The position numbers and the translations under genes are program-made. From Streptomyces jumonjinensis (GTDB lineage: Bacteria > Actinomycetota > Actinomycetes > Streptomycetales > Streptomycetaceae): a DNA stretch of 64,000 nucleotides. The stretch covers positions 1 through 64,000 of the forward strand of contig NZ_VCLA01000023.1 in assembly GCF_009600885.1 (NCBI RefSeq). Direction: 5' to 3'. Shown piece after piece: positions 28,886 through 38,293 of the stretch (positions are counted from its first letter, which is position 1; every line of letters starts with the position of its first letter). The notes beneath the pieces are model-generated. The model searched no databases. It was not told the DNA's origin and saw only the letters and a list, made by a program, of their open reading frames with translations.

Positions 28886-31143
28886 TGAGCGGCTCCGACG
28901 AGCACGACGCCCTGCTCCGGGGCGACCCCGTTCCATCGGTCCCGGGCGACCGCGTCGACCGGCTCGACCCTGCCCCGTCGGCCCCGGGTGACCCCGTCGA
29001 CCGGCTCGATCCCGTCGTCCTTCACCATGTGGTGAACACCCTCGGCTGGCCCGATCTGCGACCGCTTCAACGGGCCGCGATCCACCCGCTGATGGACGGC
29101 GAGGACGCCGTGCTCCTCGCACCCACCGCGGGCGGCAAGACCGAGGCCGCCTGCCTGCCGATCCTCTCGGCCATGTCCGAGCAGCGCTGGTCCGGTACCT
29201 CCGTGCTCTATCTGTGCCCCCTCAAAGCGCTGCTCAACAACCTGGTGACCCGCATCGACGCCTACGCCCAATGGCTCGGGCGCCGCGCGGAGCTGTGGCA
29301 CGGGGACACGAAGGAGTCACAGCGGCGACGTATCCGCAACGATGGGCCGGACATCCTGCTGACCACCCCCGAATCGCTGGAGGCCATGCTCATCGGGGTG
29401 AAGACCGACCACACCCGGCTGCTGGGCGGCGTCCGGGCCGTCGTGGTGGACGAGGTGCACGCCTTCGCGGGGGACGACCGCGGCTGGCATCTGCTGGCCG
29501 TACTGGAGCGGCTGGAGCAGGTCACGGGACGCCCCATCCAGCGGATCGGGCTGTCGGCGACCGTCGGGAATCCGCGGCAGCTGCTCACCTGGCTCCAGGG
29601 ATCCGGCGCGGGCGAACGCCCGGGACGGGTCGTGGCCCCGGACCTCACCACGCCTCCGGACGCCGCCCCCGTACCCGCCCCCGTACCCGGTACCGGTGAG
29701 GGGAGCACACCACCCCCCGGTGAGGTGGAGCTGGACTATGTGGGCTCCCTCGGCAACGCCGCGAAACTGATCGCCGCGCTGCATCGGGGCGAGAAGCGGC
29801 TGGTGTTCTGCGAGTCCAGACGCCAGGTGGAGGAGCTCGGTGCGGCGCTGCGAGCGCGCGAGGTGACGGTGTTCCTCTCGCACGCCTCCCTGTCGGCCGG
29901 GGAGAGAGCCAGATCGGAGCAGGCTTTCGCGGAGGCGCGGGACTGCGTCATCGTCTCCACGTCCACGCTGGAACTGGGCATCGATGTGGGAGACCTGGAC
30001 CGTGTCATCCAGATCGATTCGCCCCGCACGGTGGCCTCGTTCCTCCAGCGCATCGGACGCACCGGGCGGCGGCCGGGAAGCACCCGCAACTGCCTGCTCC
30101 TCGCCACCACCAAGGACACGCTGCTCCAAGCGGCTGCGCTCCTGCTGCTCTGGGGGCGTGGCTGGGTCGAAGCGGTGACCCCGCCGCCCGAGCCCCGCCA
30201 CCTCGTGGCGCAGCAACTCCTCGCCGCCGCCCTGCAACAGCACCGGATGGGCGATCAGCTCTGGCCCGGGTTGTGGAACGGGCTCGCGCCCTTCGACCGC
30301 TCGGCAACCCCCATCCTGCGGCATCTGAGGAGTGAGGGCTTCCTCGACGAGGACGGCGGGATGCTGTTCATCGGCCCCGAGGCGGAACGCCGCTTCGGCC
30401 GCCGCCACTTCATCGAACTGACCGCCTCGTTCACCGCGCCCCCGCAGTTCACCGTTCTGTCCGGGCGCACCGAGATCGGACAGACGGACCCCTCCGTTCT
30501 GACCGAGGACCGGCCGGGGCCACGCCGGCTGCTGCTCGGCGGGCGCAGCTGGCAGGTGACCTTCATCGACTGGGGTCGCAGACGGGTCTTCGTCGAGGCG
30601 GTCGACGGCGGCGGCATCGCCAAGTGGACGAGCGGCTCGCTCGCCGGACTCTCCTACACCCTGACCCGAGCGATGCGCGAGGTACTCCTCGGAGCGGACC
30701 CGCCGGTCTCGCTCACCGGGCGGGCCGAAGCGTGCCTGACGGACTGGCGGACGGAGGACGCTCCGCACATGGCCCACCCCGGCGGAACCCTGGTGACCCG
30801 CCTGGGAACCGATGTGCGCTGGTGGACCTGGGCGGGCCACCGCGCGAACGCGACCCTCGCGGCCACGCTCGCGTCGATCACGGACCCCGTCCAGCGGCCG
30901 ACCGACTGCTGGGTGCGGCTCCGGGAGGATCTGACTCCCGACCTGTGGCGGACCGCTCTCGAAGGGGCCGACGGGGGCGCCGCCCTGGTACTGCCGGATG
31001 TCGACCACCGCGCGGTGCAGGGGCTGAAGTTCTCGGCCGCCTTGCCCCAGCGCCTCGCGGTGGCCACGCTCGCCGCGCGACTGGCCGACTTCGAGGGAGC
31101 CCGCACCGTGCTCGGGGAGCCGGTGCGATTCCAGATCGGATGA
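28885..31143 (+). CDS. brxHI: BREX-2 Lhr-like DEAD/DEAH helicase BrxHI
   Basis: A 752-residue superfamily 2 helicase. Walker A TAGGKT (81-86), DEVH box (189-192), SAT motif in RIGLSATVGNP, and C-terminal motifs ELGIDVGDLDRVIQ and FLQRIGRTGRR. The C-terminal 250 residues match the Lhr-type winged-helix/beta region. ATG 28885 is used; an in-frame GTG directly before it is possible. A 9-base tandem repeat (GAATCGGCG) begins at the stop codon (31142-31167). Last gene of the BREX run. Confidence 0.93.
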   Translation: MSGSDEHDALLRGDPVPSVPGDRVDRLDPAPSAPGDPVDRLDPVVLHHVVNTLGWPDLRPLQRAAIHPLMDGEDAVLLAPTAGGKTEAACLPILSAMSEQRWSGTSVLYLCPLKALLNNLVTRIDAYAQWLGRRAELWHGDTKESQRRRIRNDGPDILLTTPESLEAMLIGVKTDHTRLLGGVRAVVVDEVHAFAGDDRGWHLLAVLERLEQVTGRPIQRIGLSATVGNPRQLLTWLQGSGAGERPGRVVAPDLTTPPDAAPVPAPVPGTGEGSTPPPGEVELDYVGSLGNAAKLIAALHRGEKRLVFCESRRQVEELGAALRAREVTVFLSHASLSAGERARSEQAFAEARDCVIVSTSTLELGIDVGDLDRVIQIDSPRTVASFLQRIGRTGRRPGSTRNCLLLATTKDTLLQAAALLLLWGRGWVEAVTPPPEPRHLVAQQLLAAALQQHRMGDQLWPGLWNGLAPFDRSATPILRHLRSEGFLDEDGGMLFIGPEAERRFGRRHFIELTASFTAPPQFTVLSGRTEIGQTDPSVLTEDRPGPRRLLLGGRSWQVTFIDWGRRRVFVEAVDGGGIAKWTSGSLAGLSYTLTRAMREVLLGADPPVSLTGRAEACLTDWRTEDAPHMAHPGGTLVTRLGTDVRWWTWAGHRANATLAATLASITDPVQRPTDCWVRLREDLTPDLWRTALEGADGGAALVLPDVDHRAVQGLKFSAALPQRLAVATLAARLADFEGARTVLGEPVRFQIG

Positions 31144-31326
31144 ATCGGCGGAATCGGCGGAATCGGTCCATCGCTGAAGCGCCGAGCGCGTGGAGTCCGG
31201 CGACTCCCGGGGGCGCGGGCGGCTGACCGGCCACGCCGCGCACGGTCCCGTACCTGATCTGACAGCGCCGGAATCCCGGGACAAGGCACCCCGTAACCAC
31301 CCGTATGCGCGGACAGTTGACCCGGT

Positions 31327-32679
31327 GTGTCTGCATATAGCGCTGCGTCATCCGAGCCCGGCCGGAGCGGGGGGCCGTCGATGCTGCGGATCGCTTCGGC
31401 GTCGCTCGTCGGGACCGCCATCGAGTTCTACGACTTCTTCGTCTACGGGACGGCCGCGGCGCTCGTCCTGGGACCGCTGTTCTTCCCCACCTTCTCCCCG
31501 CTCACCGGAACGCTGGCCGCCTTCGGCACCTTCGCCGTCGGATTCATCGCACGTCCGCTCGGGTCCGTGCTCTTCGGGCACATCGGCGACCGGTACGGAC
31601 GGCGCCCCGTACTGGTCGCGTCCCTGTTGACGACCGGGTTCGCCACCACCGCCGTCGGCTGTCTGCCGGCGTACTCCACCATCGGCACGGCCGCGCCCGT
31701 ACTGCTTCTGCTGCTCAGATTCCTCCAGGGCCTCGGGCTCGGCGGCGAGTGGGGCGGAGCCGTGCTGCTCACCGCGGAGCACGCCCCGGCCGGGCGGCGC
31801 GCTCTGTGGGGCAGCTTTCCCCAGATGGGGCCGCCGCTGGGCTTCCTGCTGGCCAACGGCACGATGCTGACGCTGACCGCGGTGCTCTCCGACGCGCAGT
31901 TCCTCGCCTGGGGCTGGCGGGTGCCCTTCTGGGCCGCCGGTGTGCTCACCGTGGGCGGCCTGCTGCTCCGTACCTCGCTCGCCGAGACCCCGCACTTCCG
32001 CGAACTGGCGGAGACGGGCAGCCGCGCGGTCGCCCCCGCCGCCGAGGTGCTGCGCCACCACTGGCGCCTGCTGCTGCTGACCGCGGGCGGCCTCTCGGTC
32101 GGCTACGCCGTCTTCTACGCCGTGACCACCTGGGCCCTGGTGTACGGGACGGAACAGCTGGGAGTCAGCCGGACCACGATGCTGATCCTGGTGACCGCCG
32201 CCGCGGGGGTCAACGGCATGCTGACACCGCTGGCCGCGCTCCTCGGCGACCGCTTCGGCCGCCGTCCGATGTGCCTGGCGGGCAGCACCCTCGCGGCCGT
32301 ATGGATGTTCCCCTTCATCTCGCTGCTGAACACGGGGGAGCCGCTGCTGATGTTCCTGGGCTCGCTCGTGGCGCTGATCGCGCTCGTCACGATGTTCTCG
32401 GTGGTCGCCGCGTATCTGCCCGAGCTGTACGAGCCGAGGGTGCGGTGCACGGGAGCGGCGGTCGGGTACAACCTCGCCGGTCTGCTCGGCGGCGCGCTCA
32501 CGCCCATCGTGGCGACCGCCCTCTCGGACGGCGTCCGCCCGCCGTGGGGTGTGGCCGCCTGGCTCACCGGAGTCGCGCTCCTCAGCACGGCCTGTTTCGC
32601 CGCACTGCCGGAGACCCACCCGATGCCGGTACGGGCCGGCGCATCCGGACACACCGACGAGGAGCCCGCACCGGCGTGA
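31327..32679 (+). CDS. MFS transporter, metabolite:H+ symporter (MHS) type
   Basis: A 450-residue 12-helix transporter. MHS-family marks: SLVGTAIEFYDFFVYG in helix 1, the loop motif GHIGDRYGRRP, LRFLQGLGLGGEWGGA, and a repeat of the loop motif, LGDRFGRRP, in the second half. GTG 31327 gives the family's usual N-terminal tail but lacks a clear ribosome site; ATG 31381 (after GAGCGGGGGG) is the alternative. Substrates of this family are organic acids, osmolytes or shikimate; the substrate here is unknown. It sits between BREX and Wadjet. Confidence 0.88.
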   Translation: MSAYSAASSEPGRSGGPSMLRIASASLVGTAIEFYDFFVYGTAAALVLGPLFFPTFSPLTGTLAAFGTFAVGFIARPLGSVLFGHIGDRYGRRPVLVASLLTTGFATTAVGCLPAYSTIGTAAPVLLLLLRFLQGLGLGGEWGGAVLLTAEHAPAGRRALWGSFPQMGPPLGFLLANGTMLTLTAVLSDAQFLAWGWRVPFWAAGVLTVGGLLLRTSLAETPHFRELAETGSRAVAPAAEVLRHHWRLLLLTAGGLSVGYAVFYAVTTWALVYGTEQLGVSRTTMLILVTAAAGVNGMLTPLAALLGDRFGRRPMCLAGSTLAAVWMFPFISLLNTGEPLLMFLGSLVALIALVTMFSVVAAYLPELYEPRVRCTGAAVGYNLAGLLGGALTPIVATALSDGVRPPWGVAAWLTGVALLSTACFAALPETHPMPVRAGASGHTDEEPAPA

Positions 32680-32744
32680 GCCCGCGTGGCACCGCGTACT
32701 CCCCATGGTGTGTCCCAGGATGACCGCAGGCCCCCGAACCGTCG

Positions 32745-34004
32745 TCATTCCAGATCGGACAGCAGCAGGTCGAGGACCGACTCCTCCTCGACCCGGACGC
32801 CCGACTCCATGAGGGCCTGCGGGAGATCCGGGTCCCAGGGAGCCTCGGCCCGCTGCCCCGCGAGCGGCGGGCCGTCAGGTGCCGTGAGCGCTGCGGCGCG
32901 GTAGTCGGCGGCTGTGTAACGCCAGGGCCGCCACGGGACGCGGCGCAGCAGGGCGGACGCGATACGGAGCCCGCCCCAGTCGAAGTCTCCGTGGTAGAGG
33001 AGCGTTGCTCCACCCTCGTGCAGATGGCGCAGGAGGGCGAGCGCCGCGGCGGACGGCTGGCCCTGGAGGCATACCAGCGGCGCGGAGTGCGCGCCGTGCG
33101 TATCGGCTGCCGCCGCGAGCACCGCGGGGTTCTCGCAGATCCGGACGGCCGGAGCGGACACGTTCGGAGAGCGGCGGATGAGCTGCCGCAGGGTCAGGAC
33201 GGACGGTTCTCCCGCATCGGCCATCCAGTCCAGGGCGGGGGTGCCCCGCAGGTTCAGGGTGAGGACGGTCGAGGACAGCTCGTCGCGCAGCAGACCGGCC
33301 GATGCCCAGGCATCCCGGCGCCATGCGGCGCCGGTGCCGTCGGGGAAGCCCGTCAGCGCTCGCACACCGGCGAGGGTGATGGTGGCCAGCGGGGTGCCGT
33401 CGTCCAGCGCGTGGGCACCGCCCAGGAGCCGGGCCGAGAACGTGGGAAGCGAGACGGGCGCCCCGGCGGGGAGGGCGCCGAGGGCGACGGCGACCCGACT
33501 CAGGAGCGCCTGCGCTGCGGCGGGGGTGCCGGCCAGCCGCCGTACCAGGCCCTCGGCCCGGAGCCGTTCGACCCATGCGGTGAGGGCGGGAAGCTCTGCC
33601 GCCAGGGCGTCGAGCGGGGCGTACGCCTCCTGCCAGGCCCGGTTCTCGGCCGCACGGGCCGGGCCGAGGAGGACTACCGGCCCGGTGAGCGCGACCACCG
33701 CCGACGCGAGGCCGTCCGGGCTGACCCCGGAGCGGCGCAGGACGGCGTCCACCTCGTCCAGCCGAACGGTCAGGGAGCGCCCGCTGCCCGGAGAGCGGCC
33801 CAGCAGCCGCTCGACCGAGGTCCGCTGGGCCGGCGTGGGCGTACGGAGGAAGACCGAGCCGGTGAGGGGCTGTTCGCGCGCCAGGCGCCGGCGTGCCCGG
33901 TCGACCAGCCAGGCGAGTTCCGGATCACCCAGCAGACGGCGGAGCCTCGGCCCGTCCACCGGGGTCGGTCCGTCCACCGGGCCGGCGGCGGGCGTCACGT
34001 CCAT
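32745..34004 (-). CDS. jetD: Wadjet JetD-like Toprim nuclease (TIGR02679/DUF2399)
   Basis: A 419-residue protein of the TIGR02679 family: N-terminal DUF3323-like DNA-binding part, C-terminal DUF2399 Toprim-like domain. Metal-site candidates are the Glu of ICENP (about residue 290) and the Asp pair of HGDFDWGG (about 336-343). In Wadjet, JetD is the nuclease that cuts plasmid DNA once the JetABC condensin has extruded it. Its start overlaps the jetC 3' end by 10 bases. It is the last gene of the operon and converges on the MFS gene. Confidence 0.9.
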   Translation of the reverse strand: MDVTPAAGPVDGPTPVDGPRLRRLLGDPELAWLVDRARRRLAREQPLTGSVFLRTPTPAQRTSVERLLGRSPGSGRSLTVRLDEVDAVLRRSGVSPDGLASAVVALTGPVVLLGPARAAENRAWQEAYAPLDALAAELPALTAWVERLRAEGLVRRLAGTPAAAQALLSRVAVALGALPAGAPVSLPTFSARLLGGAHALDDGTPLATITLAGVRALTGFPDGTGAAWRRDAWASAGLLRDELSSTVLTLNLRGTPALDWMADAGEPSVLTLRQLIRRSPNVSAPAVRICENPAVLAAAADTHGAHSAPLVCLQGQPSAAALALLRHLHEGGATLLYHGDFDWGGLRIASALLRRVPWRPWRYTAADYRAAALTAPDGPPLAGQRAEAPWDPDLPQALMESGVRVEEESVLDLLLSDLE

Positions 34005-37000
34005 AGCGGCTCAGGTCCGGTGACCGGCTCCGGGGCGGCGACTGCCCCCGGTCCGGCGTTGGTGACTGCCTCCGGTCCGGTGACTGCCTCCGGTTCGGAG
34101 ACCGGCTCCGATCCCGCGTCGCCGACCGCCCCCGTACGCACGTCTCCCATCGCGTGCCGCGACCGCACCGGATCCTCGCTGCGCCGCCGCCTGGCGCCGT
34201 CCCACTCCCAGCGGGTGACGAGCACCGCCGACACCTCGTCGATCCGCGACAGCTGGGCGATGGCGATGCCGGGCACCTGCGGATAGCACGCCCACTCGCG
34301 CTCGCTGGTCATCACCACGTCCAGATCGAAGGCGTGCAGCAGCCCCAGGCACTTGGCCCGCGAGTCGTCGTCGACGCCCGCGAACGCCTCGTCGAGCGTG
34401 ACCAGGCGCGGCGCGTACGGGCTGGCCGCGCTCGCGTAGTGCGAGGAAGCCGCGGCGAACAGCGGTACGGACACGGCGAGGACCCGCTCGCCGCCCGAGG
34501 CCGGGCCCGTGGCCGGCACCCAGCGGCCGTGCTGGTGCCGATCGACCCCGAACTCGTGCCAGGAGCGGTAGTCGAGGGCGACGGTGAGGTGTTCGAGCCA
34601 GCTGCCGGAGGTGTCGTCGGTCTGCTGCCGGGCGATCTGCGCCTGGAGGAACTCGCCCACCGCCGTACGGTCCTCCGGGGTCCAGGCGTCGGCGGACTGA
34701 CGCAGCCGCTCACGGGCCCGGGCCAGGCCGGCCGGAGCCTTGCGGGAAGCCCTCCAGACCAGCCGTAGCTTCATGCCCGTGGAGGTGGGGCGGTCCTCCA
34801 GTTCGGCGTTCATGTCCCGTACCTGCCGTTCGGCGGCCCCGATGAGCTCCTGGAGGGTGCCCGCGACCTCGGTGATCAGGTGGGTTTCGAGGATCTCCCG
34901 CTCATGGGAGGAGAGAATGCGCGTGAGTTCGCCGACCTCGGCGGTGAGCGCCTCGGCGAGTTCGGGCACGGCGCGCTCACGGCCCTGGTAGAGGATGTCC
35001 ACGACCATGCCGTCCTCCACCATGCGGGCGGAGGCGGTGTGCCCGTGCCGGGACAGTGTGTCCTGAAGGGTCTTGAGCTCCTCGCTCAGCCGCCGCTGCA
35101 CCCGTTCCCAGGCGCCGTCCGAGTCGTCGGCCGAGGCGAGACCGGACTCGATGGCGCGGGCGAGCGCGATGGCCGGGGTGGCCGCCCAGGGGCCGTCCGC
35201 CGCCGCCGGCACCGTGAGGTCCGGCAGGGCGACGGCGATCAGCCCGGTGGCGGTGAACCGCTGGAGTCCCGCGATGGCTTCCGCGCGCGCCTCGGCCGCT
35301 TCCGCGAGGCCCTTCTCCAGCTGTTCGATCCGGCCTTCCGCCCTGCTCGACGCACGGTCGGCCTCCGCGTGGCGCTTGCGGGCGGCCCGCTGGTCTGCCT
35401 CGCAGGCGCGCAGGGCCCCGGCCGTCTCGGCGAGGAGCCGCTGGAGTTCGGCGACGGCCGCGCCGACGGTGGAGCGCAGCGTCCGGTGGCGCTCGTCCGC
35501 CGCGGCTGCCTCGCGTCCGGCCTCCTCGGCGCGCAGCGCGAGTTCGGCGGCCCGCTCCGCCGTCTGCCCGGCCTCGGCGCGTTCCTCCTCCGTCTGGCGG
35601 ACCGCCTCACCCCGTTCGCGCAGGGCCGGCCAGAGGGCGGCCAGGGCCACGGCGAGGGAGCCGTGGGCCCGGCGTACCTCCGCGAGGCCGGCCCGGTCGG
35701 CGGGCAGACCCAGTTCGGCGGCGGTCCGGGTGAGCTCCGTGACGGCCCGCTCGTCCCGCTCGGCTGCCGTGGCGAGGTCCGCGGCGCGTTCCTCGCGCCG
35801 CAGCCGGGCCCGGCGTACCGACTCCGCGGCGGCGGTCACCCGGGCATGCGCCCTGGTCAGGGGGGTCTCGTCGGGTACGCCCGCCAGCTCGGCGTCGAGC
35901 GTGCGACGGCGCGCGGCCACGAGCTCGGACTCCGCCGCGACCGTCTCCGACTCCTGCTGAAGCCGTTCCCGTTCGGCGCTCAGTAGGGCTGTACGGGCCC
36001 GTCGCGCCGTATCGCGCGCGCCCTCGCCGATGTACTCGGCGGCAGGCTTGGCCCAGCGGCCCGTGAGCGTACCGACGCGGAAACGTCCGTCGGTTCCCAC
36101 CCAGGTTCCGGCTCCGCCGTCCTCTCCCGGGGCGACGGCGGGGACGGCGGCGACGGCAGGGACGGCGGGGGCGGCGGCGATGGCGGCGAGCAGCCGCGCC
36201 ACCGTGTCCTCGCCCACCTCCGCGGCCCGCGCGTCGCCGCCGTCCACGGCCGGGCGCAGCAGCCCGTTGAGCGAGTCCCCGGCCACCGGCCCGGTCGCCG
36301 GGGAGAGCAGTACGTCGTGCCCGTTCGCGGCGAGGGCCCAGCCGTCGGGCAGCACCCAGGCGTCCAGCAGCCCCGACGCCTCCAGTGCCGCCTCCAGTCC
36401 GGCGCGCTCCGGCTCCGGGAGGCCGTCGCGGAAGTCCACCAGCCGCCACAGCGGCGTGCCGGGCAGCCGCTCGCGCAGCCCGGGTGTGCGGGTGTGCGGG
36501 GCCCGGGGGCCGCGCCGCCCGCCCGCCTCCAGCGCGGTCAGCTCCCGGCGGATCTCGTCGGTGCGCGCCGCCAGCTCCGCGCTCCGGCGTGCGGCGCCGG
36601 CCGCCAGGTCGGCCAGGTGCAGCGAGGCGGCGCTGTGGGCTCGTGCCGCGTGTGCGCGGGCCGGGTAGGGCCCGTCCAGATGCCGCGTCCACTCCTGGAG
36701 TTCTTCGAGCAGGCCGACCGGGTCGGGGCAGGCCAGCTCGGCCCAGGAGCGGGCGTGTTCCCGTACACCGTCCAGCAGGGACCGGCCGGCGCGGGCCGTG
36801 GTCTCCTCCGCCTGACCGAGCGCCGTCGCGGCCTGGTCGAGATCGGCGTCCGCCTCGTCGAGGCGGACGGAGGCCCGCCGACGGTCCTCGGCCGCGCGCT
36901 CGGCCGTCTCGGCGAGGCCCTCCGCGTGGGTGAGCGCGCGATGACCGCGGTCGGTCGACTCCTGCGCCGCGCGGCGCAGTTCGGGCTCGGGCAGCAGGTC

Positions 37001-38293
37001 GGACAGCAGGTCGGGCAGCCGGTCGTCGCCGGGGAGGTGGACCCGGGCGGCGGAGGCGGCCTCCCGCGCCTGGCGCAGGGTGTCCTCGGCACGGCGCCCG
37101 GCGGCGTCCAGCCGGTTCCCGGCGGCGCCGAGCCGCCCGAGCGCCCGGCTGTGCAGACGGGCGGCCTGATCCCGGTCGTCGCGGGCCCGGTCCAGGCCGT
37201 GGGCGGTCCGCTCCACCGCCTTGGCCGACTGCTCCAGCTCCCGGGCGCTGCGCATGTCGGGGCCCTCGCGCAGGGCCGCGTCCTGGGCCCCCAAGCGCGC
37301 GCCGGTCTCTTCCAGGGCGGCGATGCGCTCCTCGGCGGCGGCCCGTTCCTCCTGGGCGCGGGTCCGCTGGGTCTGCGCCTCGGCGAGGTCCCGCTGGAGG
37401 TGCTCGTACCGGGAGTGCTCACCGCGCGGCAGCCGGGCCCGCCGGCGGGTGGCGATCCTGGCATAGCGCCGGTAGTGGTCCAGGAAGGCGGAGGCGGCCC
37501 GCTCGGCGGCGGAGGCCGCCGCCAGCTCCTCCTTCTCCTCGTCCAGGGAGCGGAATGCCTCGGCCACATCGGCGATGACGGCCTGGTCCATGGGCGGCAG
37601 GGCCTCGGTGAGGGCGCGGGACAGGGACGCCTCGTTGGGGCGCTTGGACAGCTGCGGCTGACGCAGCTGGATGAGCAGGTCGACGAGGGCGCCGTAGCGC
37701 TGCTCGCCGAGGCCGAAGAGCGCCTCGTCGACGGCCCTGCGATACGACTTGGCCTGGTCGTACACCATTCCCCGGCCGTCGAGGGCCTCCGCGAGCCGGT
37801 CCCGGGTCAGGGCCGTGCCGGTGGCGTCGAGGAGGCTGAGGGACGCCTCGGCGGGTCCCTCCGGGCGGTGGTCGACGCGCTGGCGGGTGAGCGCGTACCA
37901 GTGGCGGGCGATGCCGCGCCCCCTGACGGCCTTGAGTCCGCAGATCAGCGTACGGAAATGGGGCTCGCCGCTGGTCTCGTCGAGTCTGCCGAACTCGATC
38001 CAGGTGTAGCCGAGCCGCTCGGAGTGCGGATGCTCGTCGCCGAGCAGCAGGTTCCACTCCATCCTCTTGCCCGGGTCGCCGTCCGGTTCGACGCGGCGTG
38101 AGCTGAGGTCCCCGTCGAGCAGGAACGGCAGGGTCAGGGCGAGCACCTTGGACTTGCCGGTGCCGTTGTTGCCGCGCAGGAGCAGCCGGCCGTCCCGGAA
38201 GTGGAACTCCTCCACGTCGTAGTGGAAGAGGTCCACGAGTCCGATCCGCAGAGGCTGCCAGCGGGATCGCGGTGGGGCGGGGAGCGGGGTCAC
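33995..38293 (-). CDS. jetC: Wadjet JetC-like SMC/MukB ATPase (TIGR02680)
   Basis: A 1432-residue SMC-like ATPase. Walker A GNNGTGKS at 41-48; long Glu/Arg/Ala-rich coiled coils either side of a central hinge-like region (about 590-770); C-terminal signature SGGER (about 1265) and Walker B LVTLDEAF with AGVDDD (about 1297-1309). The last 60 residues are a low-complexity tail with repeated GPEAVT-type units. GTG start overlaps the jetB stop (GTGA). In Wadjet the JetC dimer extrudes DNA loops to test circle size. Confidence 0.92.
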   Translation of the reverse strand: MTPLPAPPRSRWQPLRIGLVDLFHYDVEEFHFRDGRLLLRGNNGTGKSKVLALTLPFLLDGDLSSRRVEPDGDPGKRMEWNLLLGDEHPHSERLGYTWIEFGRLDETSGEPHFRTLICGLKAVRGRGIARHWYALTRQRVDHRPEGPAEASLSLLDATGTALTRDRLAEALDGRGMVYDQAKSYRRAVDEALFGLGEQRYGALVDLLIQLRQPQLSKRPNEASLSRALTEALPPMDQAVIADVAEAFRSLDEEKEELAAASAAERAASAFLDHYRRYARIATRRRARLPRGEHSRYEHLQRDLAEAQTQRTRAQEERAAAEERIAALEETGARLGAQDAALREGPDMRSARELEQSAKAVERTAHGLDRARDDRDQAARLHSRALGRLGAAGNRLDAAGRRAEDTLRQAREAASAARVHLPGDDRLPDLLSDLLPEPELRRAAQESTDRGHRALTHAEGLAETAERAAEDRRRASVRLDEADADLDQAATALGQAEETTARAGRSLLDGVREHARSWAELACPDPVGLLEELQEWTRHLDGPYPARAHAARAHSAASLHLADLAAGAARRSAELAARTDEIRRELTALEAGGRRGPRAPHTRTPGLRERLPGTPLWRLVDFRDGLPEPERAGLEAALEASGLLDAWVLPDGWALAANGHDVLLSPATGPVAGDSLNGLLRPAVDGGDARAAEVGEDTVARLLAAIAAAPAVPAVAAVPAVAPGEDGGAGTWVGTDGRFRVGTLTGRWAKPAAEYIGEGARDTARRARTALLSAERERLQQESETVAAESELVAARRRTLDAELAGVPDETPLTRAHARVTAAAESVRRARLRREERAADLATAAERDERAVTELTRTAAELGLPADRAGLAEVRRAHGSLAVALAALWPALRERGEAVRQTEEERAEAGQTAERAAELALRAEEAGREAAAADERHRTLRSTVGAAVAELQRLLAETAGALRACEADQRAARKRHAEADRASSRAEGRIEQLEKGLAEAAEARAEAIAGLQRFTATGLIAVALPDLTVPAAADGPWAATPAIALARAIESGLASADDSDGAWERVQRRLSEELKTLQDTLSRHGHTASARMVEDGMVVDILYQGRERAVPELAEALTAEVGELTRILSSHEREILETHLITEVAGTLQELIGAAERQVRDMNAELEDRPTSTGMKLRLVWRASRKAPAGLARARERLRQSADAWTPEDRTAVGEFLQAQIARQQTDDTSGSWLEHLTVALDYRSWHEFGVDRHQHGRWVPATGPASGGERVLAVSVPLFAAASSHYASAASPYAPRLVTLDEAFAGVDDDSRAKCLGLLHAFDLDVVMTSEREWACYPQVPGIAIAQLSRIDEVSAVLVTRWEWDGARRRRSEDPVRSRHAMGDVRTGAVGDAGSEPVSEPEAVTGPEAVTNAGPGAVAAPEPVTGPEPLWT

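Noticed and set aside
36317..38101. 594-codon plus-strand frame inside jetC
   Set aside because: Antisense to the JetC coiled-coil region; Gly/Val/Arg-rich shadow.
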